Positions 50,524 to 59,186 of a stretch of DNA of 64,000 bases are shown piece by piece. Source of the DNA: Eubacteriales bacterium. GTDB lineage: Bacteria > Bacillota > Clostridia > Lachnospirales > Lachnospiraceae. Each line of letters begins with the position of its first letter. The first letter of the stretch is position 1. Below the pieces are notes generated by a model. It was not told the origin of the DNA and ran no database searches. It worked only from the letters and a program-made list of their open reading frames with translations. Both the position numbers and the translations under genes were made by a program. The DNA is taken from assembly GCA_030524745.1 (NCBI GenBank), contig JAUNGC010000018.1, forward strand, positions 1 to 64,000. The letters run 5' to 3'.

Positions 50524-51705
50524 ATGAAGACAAGAGTGGCGATGATGTTTGGCGGTAAAAGCGTGGAGCATGAAGTTTCTGTTATTTCCGGCATACAGGC
50601 CATCCTGAATATGGATACTGACAAATATGAGGTCATTCCGGTATATATGACGAAAAACAACGAAATGTATATCGGAGAGGAAGTCGGGAAAATAGAATCC
50701 TATAAAAACATTCCGGAACTGCTTCATAAATCGCAAAGAGTAATGATGATCAATGAAAGCGGAAAAGTACAACTGATACCGTTCCCGCTTAAGAAGTTTG
50801 GGAAGAACAGGGGAGTGGAAATCGACGTGGCTTTCCCGGTGGTCCATGGAACGAATGTGGAGGACGGCGCTTTTCAGGGCTATTTGAAGACGGTGGGAAT
50901 CCCGTTTGTGGGATGCGATGTCACCGCATCGGCCGTCGGCATGGATAAGTATATTATGAAGGCCATTCTGAAAGAGAGCGGCGTTCCGGTTTTGGATGCA
51001 CAATTATATACCTTATCGGATTATGCGGATATGGACGCTTTGCTTGACAAAATAGAGAACAAGTTGGGTTACCCTGTGATTGTCAAGCCGGTGAACTTAG
51101 GTTCCAGCGTCGGAATCAGTGTGGCGAAGAACCGGATTGAACTGGCAAATTCCGTGGACGACGCATTCCGGTATGCCACAAAAGTTCTGGTTGAACATGC
51201 GATTTCCCGTCTGAGAGAGATTAACTGTTCCGTGTTGGGAGACGAGAATGAAGCGATTGCTTCCGAGTGCGAGGAACCGCTGCATTCGAAGGATATTCTC
51301 AGTTATGAGGATAAATATGTGAGCAACGGAAAAGGCGGCGCTTCAAAAGGGATGGCCGGCGTATCCAGAAAGATTCCGGCTCAACTGACGCCGGAAAGGA
51401 GAGAGGAAATCAGGGAACTTGCGGTAAGATCCTTCAGGGCGTTGGGATGTAACGGCGTTTCCAGAATCGATTTTATGATCGATGAGGAACATGATAAACT
51501 TTATTTCAACGAAATCAATACCATTCCCGGATCGCTTGCGTTTTATCTGTGGGAACCTGTGGGAATTCCCTATAAGGAACTGCTGGACCGCATGATTCAG
51601 CTTGCGCTTAAGCGGGTCAGGACAGAAGAAAGCATTATTTTTACATTTGACACGAATATACTCAATTCAGCCAGCTTTGGAGGCTCAAAGGGGGCAAAAT
51701 TGTAA
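50524..51705 (+). CDS. D-alanine--D-alanine ligase family protein
   Basis: 393 aa from ATG 50524 behind AGGAGG (the frame back to 50413 overlaps the upstream gene). ATP-grasp enzyme with FGGKSVEHEVSVISG, FPVVHGTNVEDGAFQGY, GYPVIVKPVNLGSSVGIS, LGCNGVSRIDFM and NEINTIPGSLAFY. The omega-loop region carries an unusual insertion (SYEDKYVSNGKGGASKG), longer than in DdlA/B, which could alter choice of the second substrate. It makes D-Ala-D-Ala or a D-Ala-D-X dipeptide. Its stop overlaps the next start (TAATG). Confidence 0.88.
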   Translation: MKTRVAMMFGGKSVEHEVSVISGIQAILNMDTDKYEVIPVYMTKNNEMYIGEEVGKIESYKNIPELLHKSQRVMMINESGKVQLIPFPLKKFGKNRGVEIDVAFPVVHGTNVEDGAFQGYLKTVGIPFVGCDVTASAVGMDKYIMKAILKESGVPVLDAQLYTLSDYADMDALLDKIENKLGYPVIVKPVNLGSSVGISVAKNRIELANSVDDAFRYATKVLVEHAISRLREINCSVLGDENEAIASECEEPLHSKDILSYEDKYVSNGKGGASKGMAGVSRKIPAQLTPERREEIRELAVRSFRALGCNGVSRIDFMIDEEHDKLYFNEINTIPGSLAFYLWEPVGIPYKELLDRMIQLALKRVRTEESIIFTFDTNILNSASFGGSKGAKL

Positions 51706-52400
51706 TGAAAAGCATTCCTGCGGTTGAGGGGCCGGGGAGATATGAGGAGAGAGAGTTCGCGGATTCAAAATTTGTTGAAATCACATCCGATGAAAACTTT
51801 GACGTCCGGATGCAATATCCGGCGCTTCATATGAAGAATGCGGAAGAGCATTGTTATGTCAGAGAAGAAGTGTATGAGATGCTCGTGCGGGCGGCGCGGC
51901 TTTTGCCGGAAGGATACAGATTCCGGATATGGGATGCGTGGAGGCCGTTTGCGCTGCAGCATGAATTGTATACATCATATTCTGTCGATATTATAAAGGA
52001 TTTTGAACTGGAAGACTGTACGGAAGAGCAGAAAAAGGCCGTTATATGTAAGTTCGTATCGGATCCTGTAGAGGACAGAGAAATACCGCCGGTGCATACC
52101 ACGGGCGGAGCTGTTGATCTGACGATAGTGGACGCTCACGGGAATGAACTGGATATGGGAACGGAATTTGACGCTTTTACGGATAAGACATGCACGGCTT
52201 TCTTTGAAAACGAGAAGAATGAAACTGTAAAAGAAAACCGCAGGCTTCTCTATCATGTGATGACAAGCGTTGGATTTACGAATTTGCCGTCAGAGTGGTG
52301 GCATTTTGACTACGGCGATCGGTTTTGGGCTTTTTATGAAAAAAAGCCGGCGATGTACAGGGGTGTGTTTACGAGGGAGGAAATTCATGGAACAGGATGA
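51705..52400 (+). CDS. M15 D-Ala-D-Ala dipeptidase (VanX-like)
   Basis: 231 aa. Zinc motif HTTGGAVDL places His131 and Asp138, and EWWHFDYGD gives Glu197 and His200, the VanX/DdpX set. YRFRIWDAWRPFALQHELY precedes it, with the substrate-binding Arg. No signal peptide, so it acts on cytoplasmic D,D-dipeptide. Encoded beside a ligase that makes such a dipeptide, it would otherwise be a futile pair, so it may remove D-Ala-D-Ala in favour of another product or recycle it (inference). It overlaps the next gene by 14 bases. Confidence 0.87.
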   Translation: MKSIPAVEGPGRYEEREFADSKFVEITSDENFDVRMQYPALHMKNAEEHCYVREEVYEMLVRAARLLPEGYRFRIWDAWRPFALQHELYTSYSVDIIKDFELEDCTEEQKKAVICKFVSDPVEDREIPPVHTTGGAVDLTIVDAHGNELDMGTEFDAFTDKTCTAFFENEKNETVKENRRLLYHVMTSVGFTNLPSEWWHFDYGDRFWAFYEKKPAMYRGVFTREEIHGTG

Positions 52401-53733
52401 TAATCTAAAGAGTTACCGGGAGAAAAAGAGAAAGGCGAATAAGAAAAACATCGATTTAAGCTATGCGGTAGTCGGTTTTATCGTGGTGGCGCTTATTCTT
52501 CTTGATTATATCATCCTTTCGGATACGGGCAGCTTTAGCTGGGCGGATTTTGTGCAGGACACGGTCGGCAATCTGATGGGAGTTCTGGCGGCATTTCTGA
52601 TTTTTGATATCATTCATGATAAGCTGTCAAAGGACAGTTACGCGGACGAAGTGTCCGAGCAAATTCTGGAAACGCTGCTTGAACAAAAGGGAATTGACGC
52701 GCTGGACGAGAATCTGAAAAGAAAATTTGTTACCGCATCTATTCAGTCTTTGGACAGCGATCAGGAGGCCGCCGCTGAAATTTCTGCCGAACTGGAAAAG
52801 TATTTGTGCGAAGAGGCGGACCGGGCGCGGGTGTTGCGGCATCTGGCGCAATACTCCGAAAGACAGAAGTATGAATTTGTGAGATCGAATGTTGATTCCA
52901 TAACGGATGATGCGGACGCAGCCATGATGATTCATAATTTCCTGCGGAATTATTTAAGCAGCGATAATGACTGCAGAATCCGGACAAGCTTTGAGTATAA
53001 ATTTGAACTGAGAGACAGGCTTCCGGCATCGTTTTATGAATTAAAGCATAAAGAGGATTACTTCTTTGTGGAGGAAACTCTTACATATGATGTGAAATAC
53101 CTTACGGAGAAAATGAATAATTTGAATTCGAACACCGTAAGTATCGGATTTGCCTATGATAATAAAAATCTGGACAAGTTTCTGCGGGACAGCCAGGTAA
53201 ATCAGGCGGGAGATCCGCTGTGCAATTGCATTTTCCGGGAAAGTCTGGATATCGATCCGGAAGATATGCAGTTTTTTGCAGATCTTTCACCGGAAGAACT
53301 GAAGGAAAAACTGCGTCTCATTTTTAAGCCCCATCTGACAATCGACGGGTTTGCCGGAGAACTGACCGGCGCACATGCGTATCCGTATGGAATTGTGGCG
53401 GAATTTAAAGTCGGGCATGACACGACGGCTATGTCGCATACGGTTGATATGATCTTTGATATGCCGAAAAGATGGCACGGAATATTGGAAGTCGCGTTGG
53501 TGGAGCCCACGAAGAAGCCGCGCATTACGCTGAGCTATTCCGGCGATACGATGGATATCGAGATGTACTCGTTCTTAGACAGAGGGGACGATACGTCTTA
53601 TGAGAATACGCATATAGACGATATCGGCATTTACAGAATTATCCTGAACAATACATGGGTTTATCCGGTGAGCGGCGTTGTGTTTACAATTGATAAGAAA
53701 CAGAAAAACATTCACGGATCGCATGTGTCGTGA
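52387..53733 (+). CDS. Membrane protein of unknown function
   Basis: 448 aa from ATG 52387 behind GGGAGGAAA. A basic N-terminus, two membrane helices (about 26-46 and 58-78, VVGFIVVALILLDYII and VGNLMGVLAAFLIFDII), then a helical region (80-200) and a beta-rich C-terminal domain of about 200 residues on one side of the membrane. I recognise no family. It ends the operon with the MurF/Ddl/VanX-like genes and overlaps the dipeptidase gene, so it is made together with them. Confidence 0.7.
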   Translation: MEQDDNLKSYREKKRKANKKNIDLSYAVVGFIVVALILLDYIILSDTGSFSWADFVQDTVGNLMGVLAAFLIFDIIHDKLSKDSYADEVSEQILETLLEQKGIDALDENLKRKFVTASIQSLDSDQEAAAEISAELEKYLCEEADRARVLRHLAQYSERQKYEFVRSNVDSITDDADAAMMIHNFLRNYLSSDNDCRIRTSFEYKFELRDRLPASFYELKHKEDYFFVEETLTYDVKYLTEKMNNLNSNTVSIGFAYDNKNLDKFLRDSQVNQAGDPLCNCIFRESLDIDPEDMQFFADLSPEELKEKLRLIFKPHLTIDGFAGELTGAHAYPYGIVAEFKVGHDTTAMSHTVDMIFDMPKRWHGILEVALVEPTKKPRITLSYSGDTMDIEMYSFLDRGDDTSYENTHIDDIGIYRIILNNTWVYPVSGVVFTIDKKQKNIHGSHVS

Positions 53734-53775
53734 ACCGTGAGGAACAGGCGGCGTCAGTTTATCTTAACTTTCTGC

Positions 53776-53804
53776 TTGCTCTGTGTGATGGACTATGTTA
53801 TAAT
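53776..53804 (+). promoter_or_regulatory. Promoter of the butyrate operon
   Basis: TTGCTC at 53776-53781, 17 bases, TATAAT at 53799-53804. Confidence 0.8.
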
Positions 53805-53818
53805 AGAAGCAGCGGGCA

Positions 53819-53836
53819 ATGATAAAAAATTAACAA
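53819..53836 (+). promoter_or_regulatory. Candidate Rex operator
   Basis: ATGATAA-AAAA-TTAACAA matches the clostridial Rex consensus TTGTTAA-N4-TTAACAA at 12 of 14 defined positions, with the right half perfect. It starts about 8 bases after the likely transcript start, where a bound repressor would block transcription. Rex senses NADH/NAD+. Confidence 0.6.
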
Positions 53837-53888
53837 TCATGTAAGCCCCGATATTATGATATGTTTACAATGATATGGAGGAAAAGAC

Positions 53889-55070
53889 ATGGCTAAGAAA
53901 ATCGTATTAGCAGGTGCCTGCCGTACAGCGATCGGCGTAATGGGCGGCACATTGAGCACCACACCGGCTGCAGAACTCGGTGCAATCGTTATCAAGGAAG
54001 CGTTAAACAGAGCAGGCGTTCCTGCTGATAAGGTTGACCAGGTATATATGGGCTGCGTTATTCAGGCCGGACAGGGACAGAACGTTGCGCGTCAGGCTTC
54101 TTTGAAAGCTGGTCTTCCGATTGAGACTCCTGCAGTCACCATCAACGTTGTATGCGGTTCCGGTTTAAACTGTGTGAACATGGCAGCGCAGATGATCGCA
54201 GCAGGCGATGCTGACATCGTGGTAGCAGGCGGTATGGAGAACATGTCTATGGCTCCTTATGCAGTAATGCAGGGCCGTTACGGCTACAGAATGAACGATG
54301 GCAAGCTGGTTGACACCATGGTTCATGATGCATTATGGGATGCATTCAATGATTATCATATGGGTATCACGGCGGAGAATATCTGCGAGCAGTGGGGCAT
54401 CACCCGCGAGGAACTGGATGCGTTTGCTGCTAATTCCCAGCAGAAGGCTGTTGCAGCGCAGGAAGCAGGCGCATTCGACAAAGAAATCGTTCCCGTTGAG
54501 ATCAAGAAGAAGAAAGAGACGATCGTATTTGCGAAGGACGAAGGTCCCCGCCCCGGCACAACCGCTGAAGGCATCGCGAGACTTCGCCCCGCATTCAAGA
54601 AAGACGGCGTCGTTACCGCCGGCAACTCTTCAGGCATTAATGACGGCGCAGCGGCAATCGTCGTGATGAGCGAAGAAAAAGCAAAAGAACTGGGCGTTAA
54701 GCCTATGGCAACATGGGTTGCAGGCGCACTTGCAGGCGTAGATCCTACCATTATGGGTATCGGACCTGTGGCGGCTACGAAGAAGGTTATGGCTAAGACC
54801 GGCATGAAGATCGAAGATTTTGATGTGATCGAAGCAAACGAAGCTTTCGCAGCACAGTCCATCGCGGTTCAGAAAGATCTGGGCTTCAAGGATGAACAGC
54901 TTAACCCTAACGGCGGCGCAATTGCTCTGGGCCATCCGGTAGGCGCTTCCGGCTGCCGTATTCTGGTAACACTGCTTCATGAGATGGAAGCGAAAGATCT
55001 GAAGAAGGGTCTTGCAACTTTGTGTATCGGCGGCGGCATGGGCTGCGCAACGATCGTAGAAAGAGATTAA
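53889..55070 (+). CDS. thl: Acetyl-CoA acetyltransferase (thiolase)
   Basis: 393 aa. Nucleophilic Cys89 in [10 protein letters not shown], His in [14 protein letters not shown] (about 350) and the second Cys in LCIGGGMGC (about 380) make the thiolase triad. It condenses two acetyl-CoA to acetoacetyl-CoA, the first step to butyryl-CoA. Start ATG after TGGAGG. It heads the order thl-crt-hbd-bcd-etfB-etfA. The codon set is narrow, fitting high expression. Behind the promoter lies the candidate Rex operator. Confidence 0.96.
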   Translation: MAKKIVLAGACRTAIGVMGGTLSTTPAAELGAIVIKEALNRAGVPADKVDQVYMGCVIQAGQGQNVARQASLKAGLPIETPAVTINVVCGSGLNCVNMAAQMIAAGDADIVVAGGMENMSMAPYAVMQGRYGYRMNDGKLVDTMVHDALWDAFNDYHMGITAENICEQWGITREELDAFAANSQQKAVAAQEAGAFDKEIVPVEIKKKKETIVFAKDEGPRPGTTAEGIARLRPAFKKDGVVTAGNSSGINDGAAAIVVMSEEKAKELGVKPMATWVAGALAGVDPTIMGIGPVAATKKVMAKTGMKIEDFDVIEANEAFAAQSIAVQKDLGFKDEQLNPNGGAIALGHPVGASGCRILVTLLHEMEAKDLKKGLATLCIGGGMGCATIVERD

Positions 55071-55085
55071 TCAAAAGACGGATGG

Positions 55086-55114
55086 GAGAATGTTTCATTT
55101 TGTGAGACATTCTC
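55086..55114 (+). promoter_or_regulatory. Intercistronic hairpin between thl and crt
   Basis: GAGAATGT at 55086-55093 pairs perfectly with ACATTCTC at 55107-55114, continued inward by TCA/TGA. Likely an mRNA processing or stability element, as no T run follows. Confidence 0.7.
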
Positions 55115-55146
55115 TTCACTATGTAGAAAGGCAATGGTGCAGTAAA

Positions 55147-55932
55147 ATGGAATACATTTTATACGAAGTAAAGGGCGGCTATGCGATCATCACCATCAAT
55201 CGTGAAAGAGCGCTGAACGCTTTGAATTCCCAGGTGTTGGAAGAACTGGATCAGACGCTGGACAGCGTTGATCTGAACACAGTAAGATGCCTGATCTTAA
55301 CAGGCGCAGGACAGAAGTCCTTCGTAGCGGGCGCAGATATCGGCGAAATGAGCACGCTGACAAAGGCAGAGGGCGAAGCTTTCGGGAAGAAGGGCAACGA
55401 CGTTTTCCGCAAGCTGGAAACTTTCCCGATCCCGGTTATCGCTGCAGTGAACGGCTTTGCGCTGGGCGGCGGCTGTGAGATTTCCATGAGTTGTGATATC
55501 CGCATCTGCTCTGAGAACGCGGTATTTGGACAGCCTGAGGTTGGCCTCGGCATCACGCCCGGCTTTGGCGGCACACAGAGACTGGCTCGTCTGGTCGGCG
55601 CAGGAATGGCGAAGCAGATGATCTACACCGCACGCAATATCAAAGCTGACGAAGCATTCAGAATCGGCCTTGTAAACGCCGTATATCCGCAGGAAGAACT
55701 GATGGCGGCTGCTGAGAAGATGGCGGCAGGCATCGCAAAGAATGCGCCGATCGCAGTCCGTAACTGCAAGAAGGCGATCAACGAAGGTCTGGACGTGGAT
55801 ATGGATCAGGCGATCGTGATCGAAGAAAAGCTGTTCGGCGATTGCTTCGAGACGGAAGATCAGAAGTACGGCATGGCTTTCTTCCTCGATAAGAACAAAG
55901 AGAAAGTAAAAGAGCCTTTTAAGAATTGCTAA
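55147..55932 (+). CDS. crt: 3-hydroxybutyryl-CoA dehydratase (crotonase)
   Basis: 261 aa from ATG 55147. The frame to 55090 passes through the hairpin. Crotonase fold with oxyanion segments FVAGADIGEM and GFALGGGCEI, catalytic Glu region FGQPEVGLGITPGFGGTQRL (both Glu positions of the family). It dehydrates 3-hydroxybutyryl-CoA to crotonyl-CoA. The ribosome binding site (GAAAGG) is distant, 13-16 bases upstream, so spacing is poor. Confidence 0.94.
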   Translation: MEYILYEVKGGYAIITINRERALNALNSQVLEELDQTLDSVDLNTVRCLILTGAGQKSFVAGADIGEMSTLTKAEGEAFGKKGNDVFRKLETFPIPVIAAVNGFALGGGCEISMSCDIRICSENAVFGQPEVGLGITPGFGGTQRLARLVGAGMAKQMIYTARNIKADEAFRIGLVNAVYPQEELMAAAEKMAAGIAKNAPIAVRNCKKAINEGLDVDMDQAIVIEEKLFGDCFETEDQKYGMAFFLDKNKEKVKEPFKNC

Positions 55933-56013
55933 ACTGAAACGGCAGAAACCGCCTGCCACGGCAGGCGGCGCAACATAAAAGAAGAACACAAACAGAAACA
56001 GGAGGACAACACA

Positions 56014-56853
56014 ATGAAAGTTGGCGTTATCGGTGCCGGCACAATGGGTGCTGGAATTGCACAGGCGTTTGCAATGACAGACGGTTATGAAGTTTGCCTT
56101 TGCGATATCAAGATGGAGTTCGCAGAAGGCGGCAAAGCAAGAATCCAGAAAAACATCAATTTCCTGGTAGGCAAGGAAAAGATCAGCCAGGAAAAGGGCG
56201 AAGAGATCATGGGCAAGATCACATGCGGATTAAAAGACATCTGCACAGACTGTGATCTGGTGATTGAAGTTGCGCCTGAGAAAATGGAAATCAAGAAATC
56301 CACCTTCAAAGAACTGATGGATATTGTGAAGCCTGAATGCATCTTTGCTTCCAACACTTCTTCCCTGTCCATCACAGAAATGGGCGCAGGCCTTGACAGA
56401 CCGCTGATCGGCATGCATTTCTTCAATCCTGCTGACAGAATGAAACTGGTTGAAGTGATCGCCGGTGAGAATACACCTGCTGAACTGGTGCAGAAGATCA
56501 AAGATATCTCCGTAGAAATCGGCAAGACTCCTGTAGAAGTAAAAGAGGCTCCCGGTTTTGTTGTAAATAAGATTCTGATTCCTATGATTAACGAAGCGAT
56601 CGGCATTTATGCGGACGGCATCGCTTCCGTAGAAGATATCGATACCGCTATGAAGCTGGGCGCTTCTCATCCCATGGGACCGCTGGCTCTGGGCGATCTG
56701 GTAGGTCTGGATATCGTTCTGGCTATCATGGAAGTTCTGCAGTCTGAGACAGGCGATCCGAAGTACCGTCCTCATCCGCTTCTGCGCAAGATGGTTCGCG
56801 CAGGCAAGCTGGGCAAGAAGACCGGCATCGGTTTCTATGACTACAGAAAGTAA
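56014..56853 (+). CDS. hbd: 3-hydroxybutyryl-CoA dehydrogenase
   Basis: 279 aa. N-terminal NAD-binding fold with [30 protein letters not shown] and [17 protein letters not shown] contain the catalytic His, with [16 protein letters not shown] following. It reduces acetoacetyl-CoA to (S)-3-hydroxybutyryl-CoA with NADH. AACAGGAGGA precedes the ATG. Its stop codon lies within the hairpin at 56850-56878. Confidence 0.95.
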   Translation: MKVGVIGAGTMGAGIAQAFAMTDGYEVCLCDIKMEFAEGGKARIQKNINFLVGKEKISQEKGEEIMGKITCGLKDICTDCDLVIEVAPEKMEIKKSTFKELMDIVKPECIFASNTSSLSITEMGAGLDRPLIGMHFFNPADRMKLVEVIAGENTPAELVQKIKDISVEIGKTPVEVKEAPGFVVNKILIPMINEAIGIYADGIASVEDIDTAMKLGASHPMGPLALGDLVGLDIVLAIMEVLQSETGDPKYRPHPLLRKMVRAGKLGKKTGIGFYDYRK

Positions 56854-56913
56854 GCGAACGCAGACTGCGTGCGCTTACTTGATACTTCTCGATTCGCACA
56901 GCGGATCGAGAAG
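56850..56913 (+). promoter_or_regulatory. Two strong hairpins between hbd and bcd
   Basis: GTAAGCG (56850-56856) pairs with CGCTTAC (56872-56878), continued inward by ACGCA/TGCGT. CTTCTCGATTCGC (56885-56897) pairs with 56901-56913 around ACA with a single G-U. Neither has a T run. They probably set mRNA ends or stability between the two halves of the operon. Confidence 0.75.
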
Positions 56914-57001
56914 GTTCCCGTCTTAAGTTACGGCTGTCAAAGCTTGAGAAGGTTCCCGTCTTAAGTTGAGGTTGTCATAGCTTAGGATGATTCCCGTCTT
57001 T
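56908..57001 (+). repeat. 38-bp tandem repeats between hbd and bcd
   Basis: Units at 56908-56945 and 56946-56983 begin GAGAAGGTTCCCGTCTTAAG and are highly similar. A partial third copy (ATTCCCGTCTTT) follows to 57001. The first unit starts inside the second hairpin's right arm. Confidence 0.85.
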
Positions 57002-57041
57002 GTACAGGAAATAGATGATTTTAATTTGGAGGAAAATTGAC

Positions 57042-58193
57042 ATGGATTTTATGTTAGATAAGAAACATGAAATGGCGAGACAGCTCTTCAGAGAGTTTGC
57101 CGAAAAAGAAGTAAAACCTCTGGCGCAGGAAGTCGATGAGACAGAAGAGTTCCCCAGAGTGACAGTAGAGAAAATGGTCAAGGCCGGCTTCATGGGCATT
57201 CCGGTTCCCAAGCAGTACGGCGGCCAGGGCTGTGATATTCTGACCTATGCGATGTGCGTAGAGGAACTTTCCAAGGTTTGCGGCACGACAGGCGTTATCG
57301 TTTCCGCACATACTTCCCTTTGCTGCGATCCGATCCTGACTTATGGTACGGAAGACCAGAAGCAGAAATATCTGGTTCCCCTTGCAAAAGGTGAAAAGCT
57401 GGGCGCATTCGGTCTGACGGAGCCCGGCGCAGGTACGGACGCACAGGGACAGCAGACCAAGGCTGTTTTAGAAGGAGACGAATGGGTATTAAACGGCTCC
57501 AAGTGCTTCATCACAAACGGTAAGGAAGCGGATGTTTATATCATCTTTGCAGTGACCGGTATCGTTGAAAAGCGAGGCAGAAAACAGAAAGAGATTTCCG
57601 CATTCATCGTAGAAAAAGGAACGCCCGGCTTCTCCTTCGGCACCAAGGAAAAGAAAATGGGTATCCGCGGTTCTTCTACATATGAACTGATTTTCCAGGA
57701 CTGCAGAATTCCGAAGGAAAATCTGTTAGGACAGCAGGGCAAGGGCTTCAATATTGCTATGCACACACTGGACGGCGGCCGTATCGGTATCGCTTCTCAG
57801 GCGCTGGGCATCGCAGAGGGCGCTCTTGAATCCACGATCGATTATGTAAAAGAGAGAAAGCAGTTCGGAAGAGCGATCGCGGCTTTCCAGAACACGCAGT
57901 TCCAGCTTGCTGATATGGCTACGAAGGTAGAGGCTGCACAGCTTCTCGTTTACAAGGCTGCAGTAGCAAAACAGACTCAGAAGGTTTACTCTGTAGAAGC
58001 TGCGAAAGCAAAACTGTATGCGGCAGAAGTCGCTATGGAAGTTACCACCAAGGCTGTTCAGCTTCATGGCGGTTATGGCTACACAAGAGAATACGATGTT
58101 GAGCGCATGATGCGTGACGCTAAGATTACAGAGATCTACGAAGGAACCAGCGAAGTTCAGAGAATGGTTATCTCCAGTGCTCTGTTGAAGTAA
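57042..58193 (+). CDS. bcd: Butyryl-CoA dehydrogenase
   Basis: 383 aa acyl-CoA dehydrogenase from ATG 57042 behind TTGGAGGA. GAFGLTEPGAGTDA, LNGSKCFITNG and the catalytic base in KITEIYEGTSEVQRMV are present, with FAD-binding RIGIASQALGIAEGAL. With EtfAB, family members of Clostridia reduce crotonyl-CoA to butyryl-CoA and bifurcate electrons to ferredoxin. It starts the second half of the operon, next to etfBA. Confidence 0.95.
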   Translation: MDFMLDKKHEMARQLFREFAEKEVKPLAQEVDETEEFPRVTVEKMVKAGFMGIPVPKQYGGQGCDILTYAMCVEELSKVCGTTGVIVSAHTSLCCDPILTYGTEDQKQKYLVPLAKGEKLGAFGLTEPGAGTDAQGQQTKAVLEGDEWVLNGSKCFITNGKEADVYIIFAVTGIVEKRGRKQKEISAFIVEKGTPGFSFGTKEKKMGIRGSSTYELIFQDCRIPKENLLGQQGKGFNIAMHTLDGGRIGIASQALGIAEGALESTIDYVKERKQFGRAIAAFQNTQFQLADMATKVEAAQLLVYKAAVAKQTQKVYSVEAAKAKLYAAEVAMEVTTKAVQLHGGYGYTREYDVERMMRDAKITEIYEGTSEVQRMVISSALLK

Positions 58194-58288
58194 TCGCCGC
58201 AAAGAGCGGCCGCAGGGAAGGCGGTTTTACCGCATTTCCCGCTTCTGTAATGAAAAGTAAACAATAAAAATAAGGAGTGAATCATACA

Positions 58289-59071
58289 ATGAAAATCGTT
58301 GTTTGTGTAAAACAGGTTCCCGATACCAAGGGCGGCGTTAAATTCAATCCCGATGGTACACTGGACAGAAGTGCAATGCTTGCGATCATGAATCCTGACG
58401 ACAAAGCAGGTCTGGAAGCGGCTTTAAGATTAAAAGATCAGTACGGCGCTGAAGTTACCGTAGTTACAATGGGTCTTCCCAAGGCAGAAGAAGTGCTGCG
58501 TGAAGCGATCGCTATGGGCGCGGACAAGGGTATTCTGGTAACAGACAGAGTGCTGGGCGGCGCAGATACCTGGGCGACCAGCCAGACAATCGCAGGCGCA
58601 ATCCGCAATCTGGAATATGACCTGATTATCACCGGCCGTCAGGCGATCGACGGCGATACCGCTCAGGTTGGTCCTCAGATCTCCGAACATCTGAATATTC
58701 CGGTTATCAGCTATGCGCAGAATCTTAAGATCGAAGGCGATTCCGTTATCGTGGAGCGTCAGTTTGATGACAGATATCATGTTCTGAAAGCGAAAATGCC
58801 CTGCCTGGTTACGGCGCTGGCAGAATTAAATGAGCCCCGCTACATGACTCCCGGCGGCATCTTCGACGCTTATGATGCAGAGATCACCGTATGGGGAAGA
58901 GCAAACCTTGTAGATGTGGAAGATTCCAATTTGGGTCTGAAGGGATCTCCGACACAGATCGCAAAAGCATCCGACAAAGTTCGGAAAGGCGCAGGCGAAA
59001 AGGTTGCTCTTGATCCGACAGAGTCTGTTGACTATATTATGGACAAGTTACTGACAAGACATGTGATCTAA
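58289..59071 (+). CDS. etfB: Electron transfer flavoprotein beta subunit
   Basis: 260 aa from ATG 58289 behind AAGGAG. IVVCVKQVPDTKGGV opens the ETF beta fold; TGRQAIDGDTAQVGPQISE and AKAKMPCLVTALAELNEPRYM (split by linkers) are signature regions. It carries the flavin or nucleotide that accepts electrons from NADH in the bifurcating Etf type of butyrate producers. It is followed by etfA in the usual order. Confidence 0.95.
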   Translation: MKIVVCVKQVPDTKGGVKFNPDGTLDRSAMLAIMNPDDKAGLEAALRLKDQYGAEVTVVTMGLPKAEEVLREAIAMGADKGILVTDRVLGGADTWATSQTIAGAIRNLEYDLIITGRQAIDGDTAQVGPQISEHLNIPVISYAQNLKIEGDSVIVERQFDDRYHVLKAKMPCLVTALAELNEPRYMTPGGIFDAYDAEITVWGRANLVDVEDSNLGLKGSPTQIAKASDKVRKGAGEKVALDPTESVDYIMDKLLTRHVI

Positions 59072-59186
59072 TGAATCGTAAGGAAAGAGAGTGCGCGCAG
59101 AGCGGACATTTGCTTTCAAACGATCGGTGAACGGCAGGCCGTCAGGCCTGACGTGTAAAAATCTGGAAAGGACATGGTTATTCAAG

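Noticed and set aside
48170-53733. Vancomycin resistance cluster
   Set aside because: VanX-like and Ddl-like genes are present but there is no VanH, VanT, VanXY or VanRS, and the ligase is closer in its visible motifs to Ddl. Resistance cannot be claimed.
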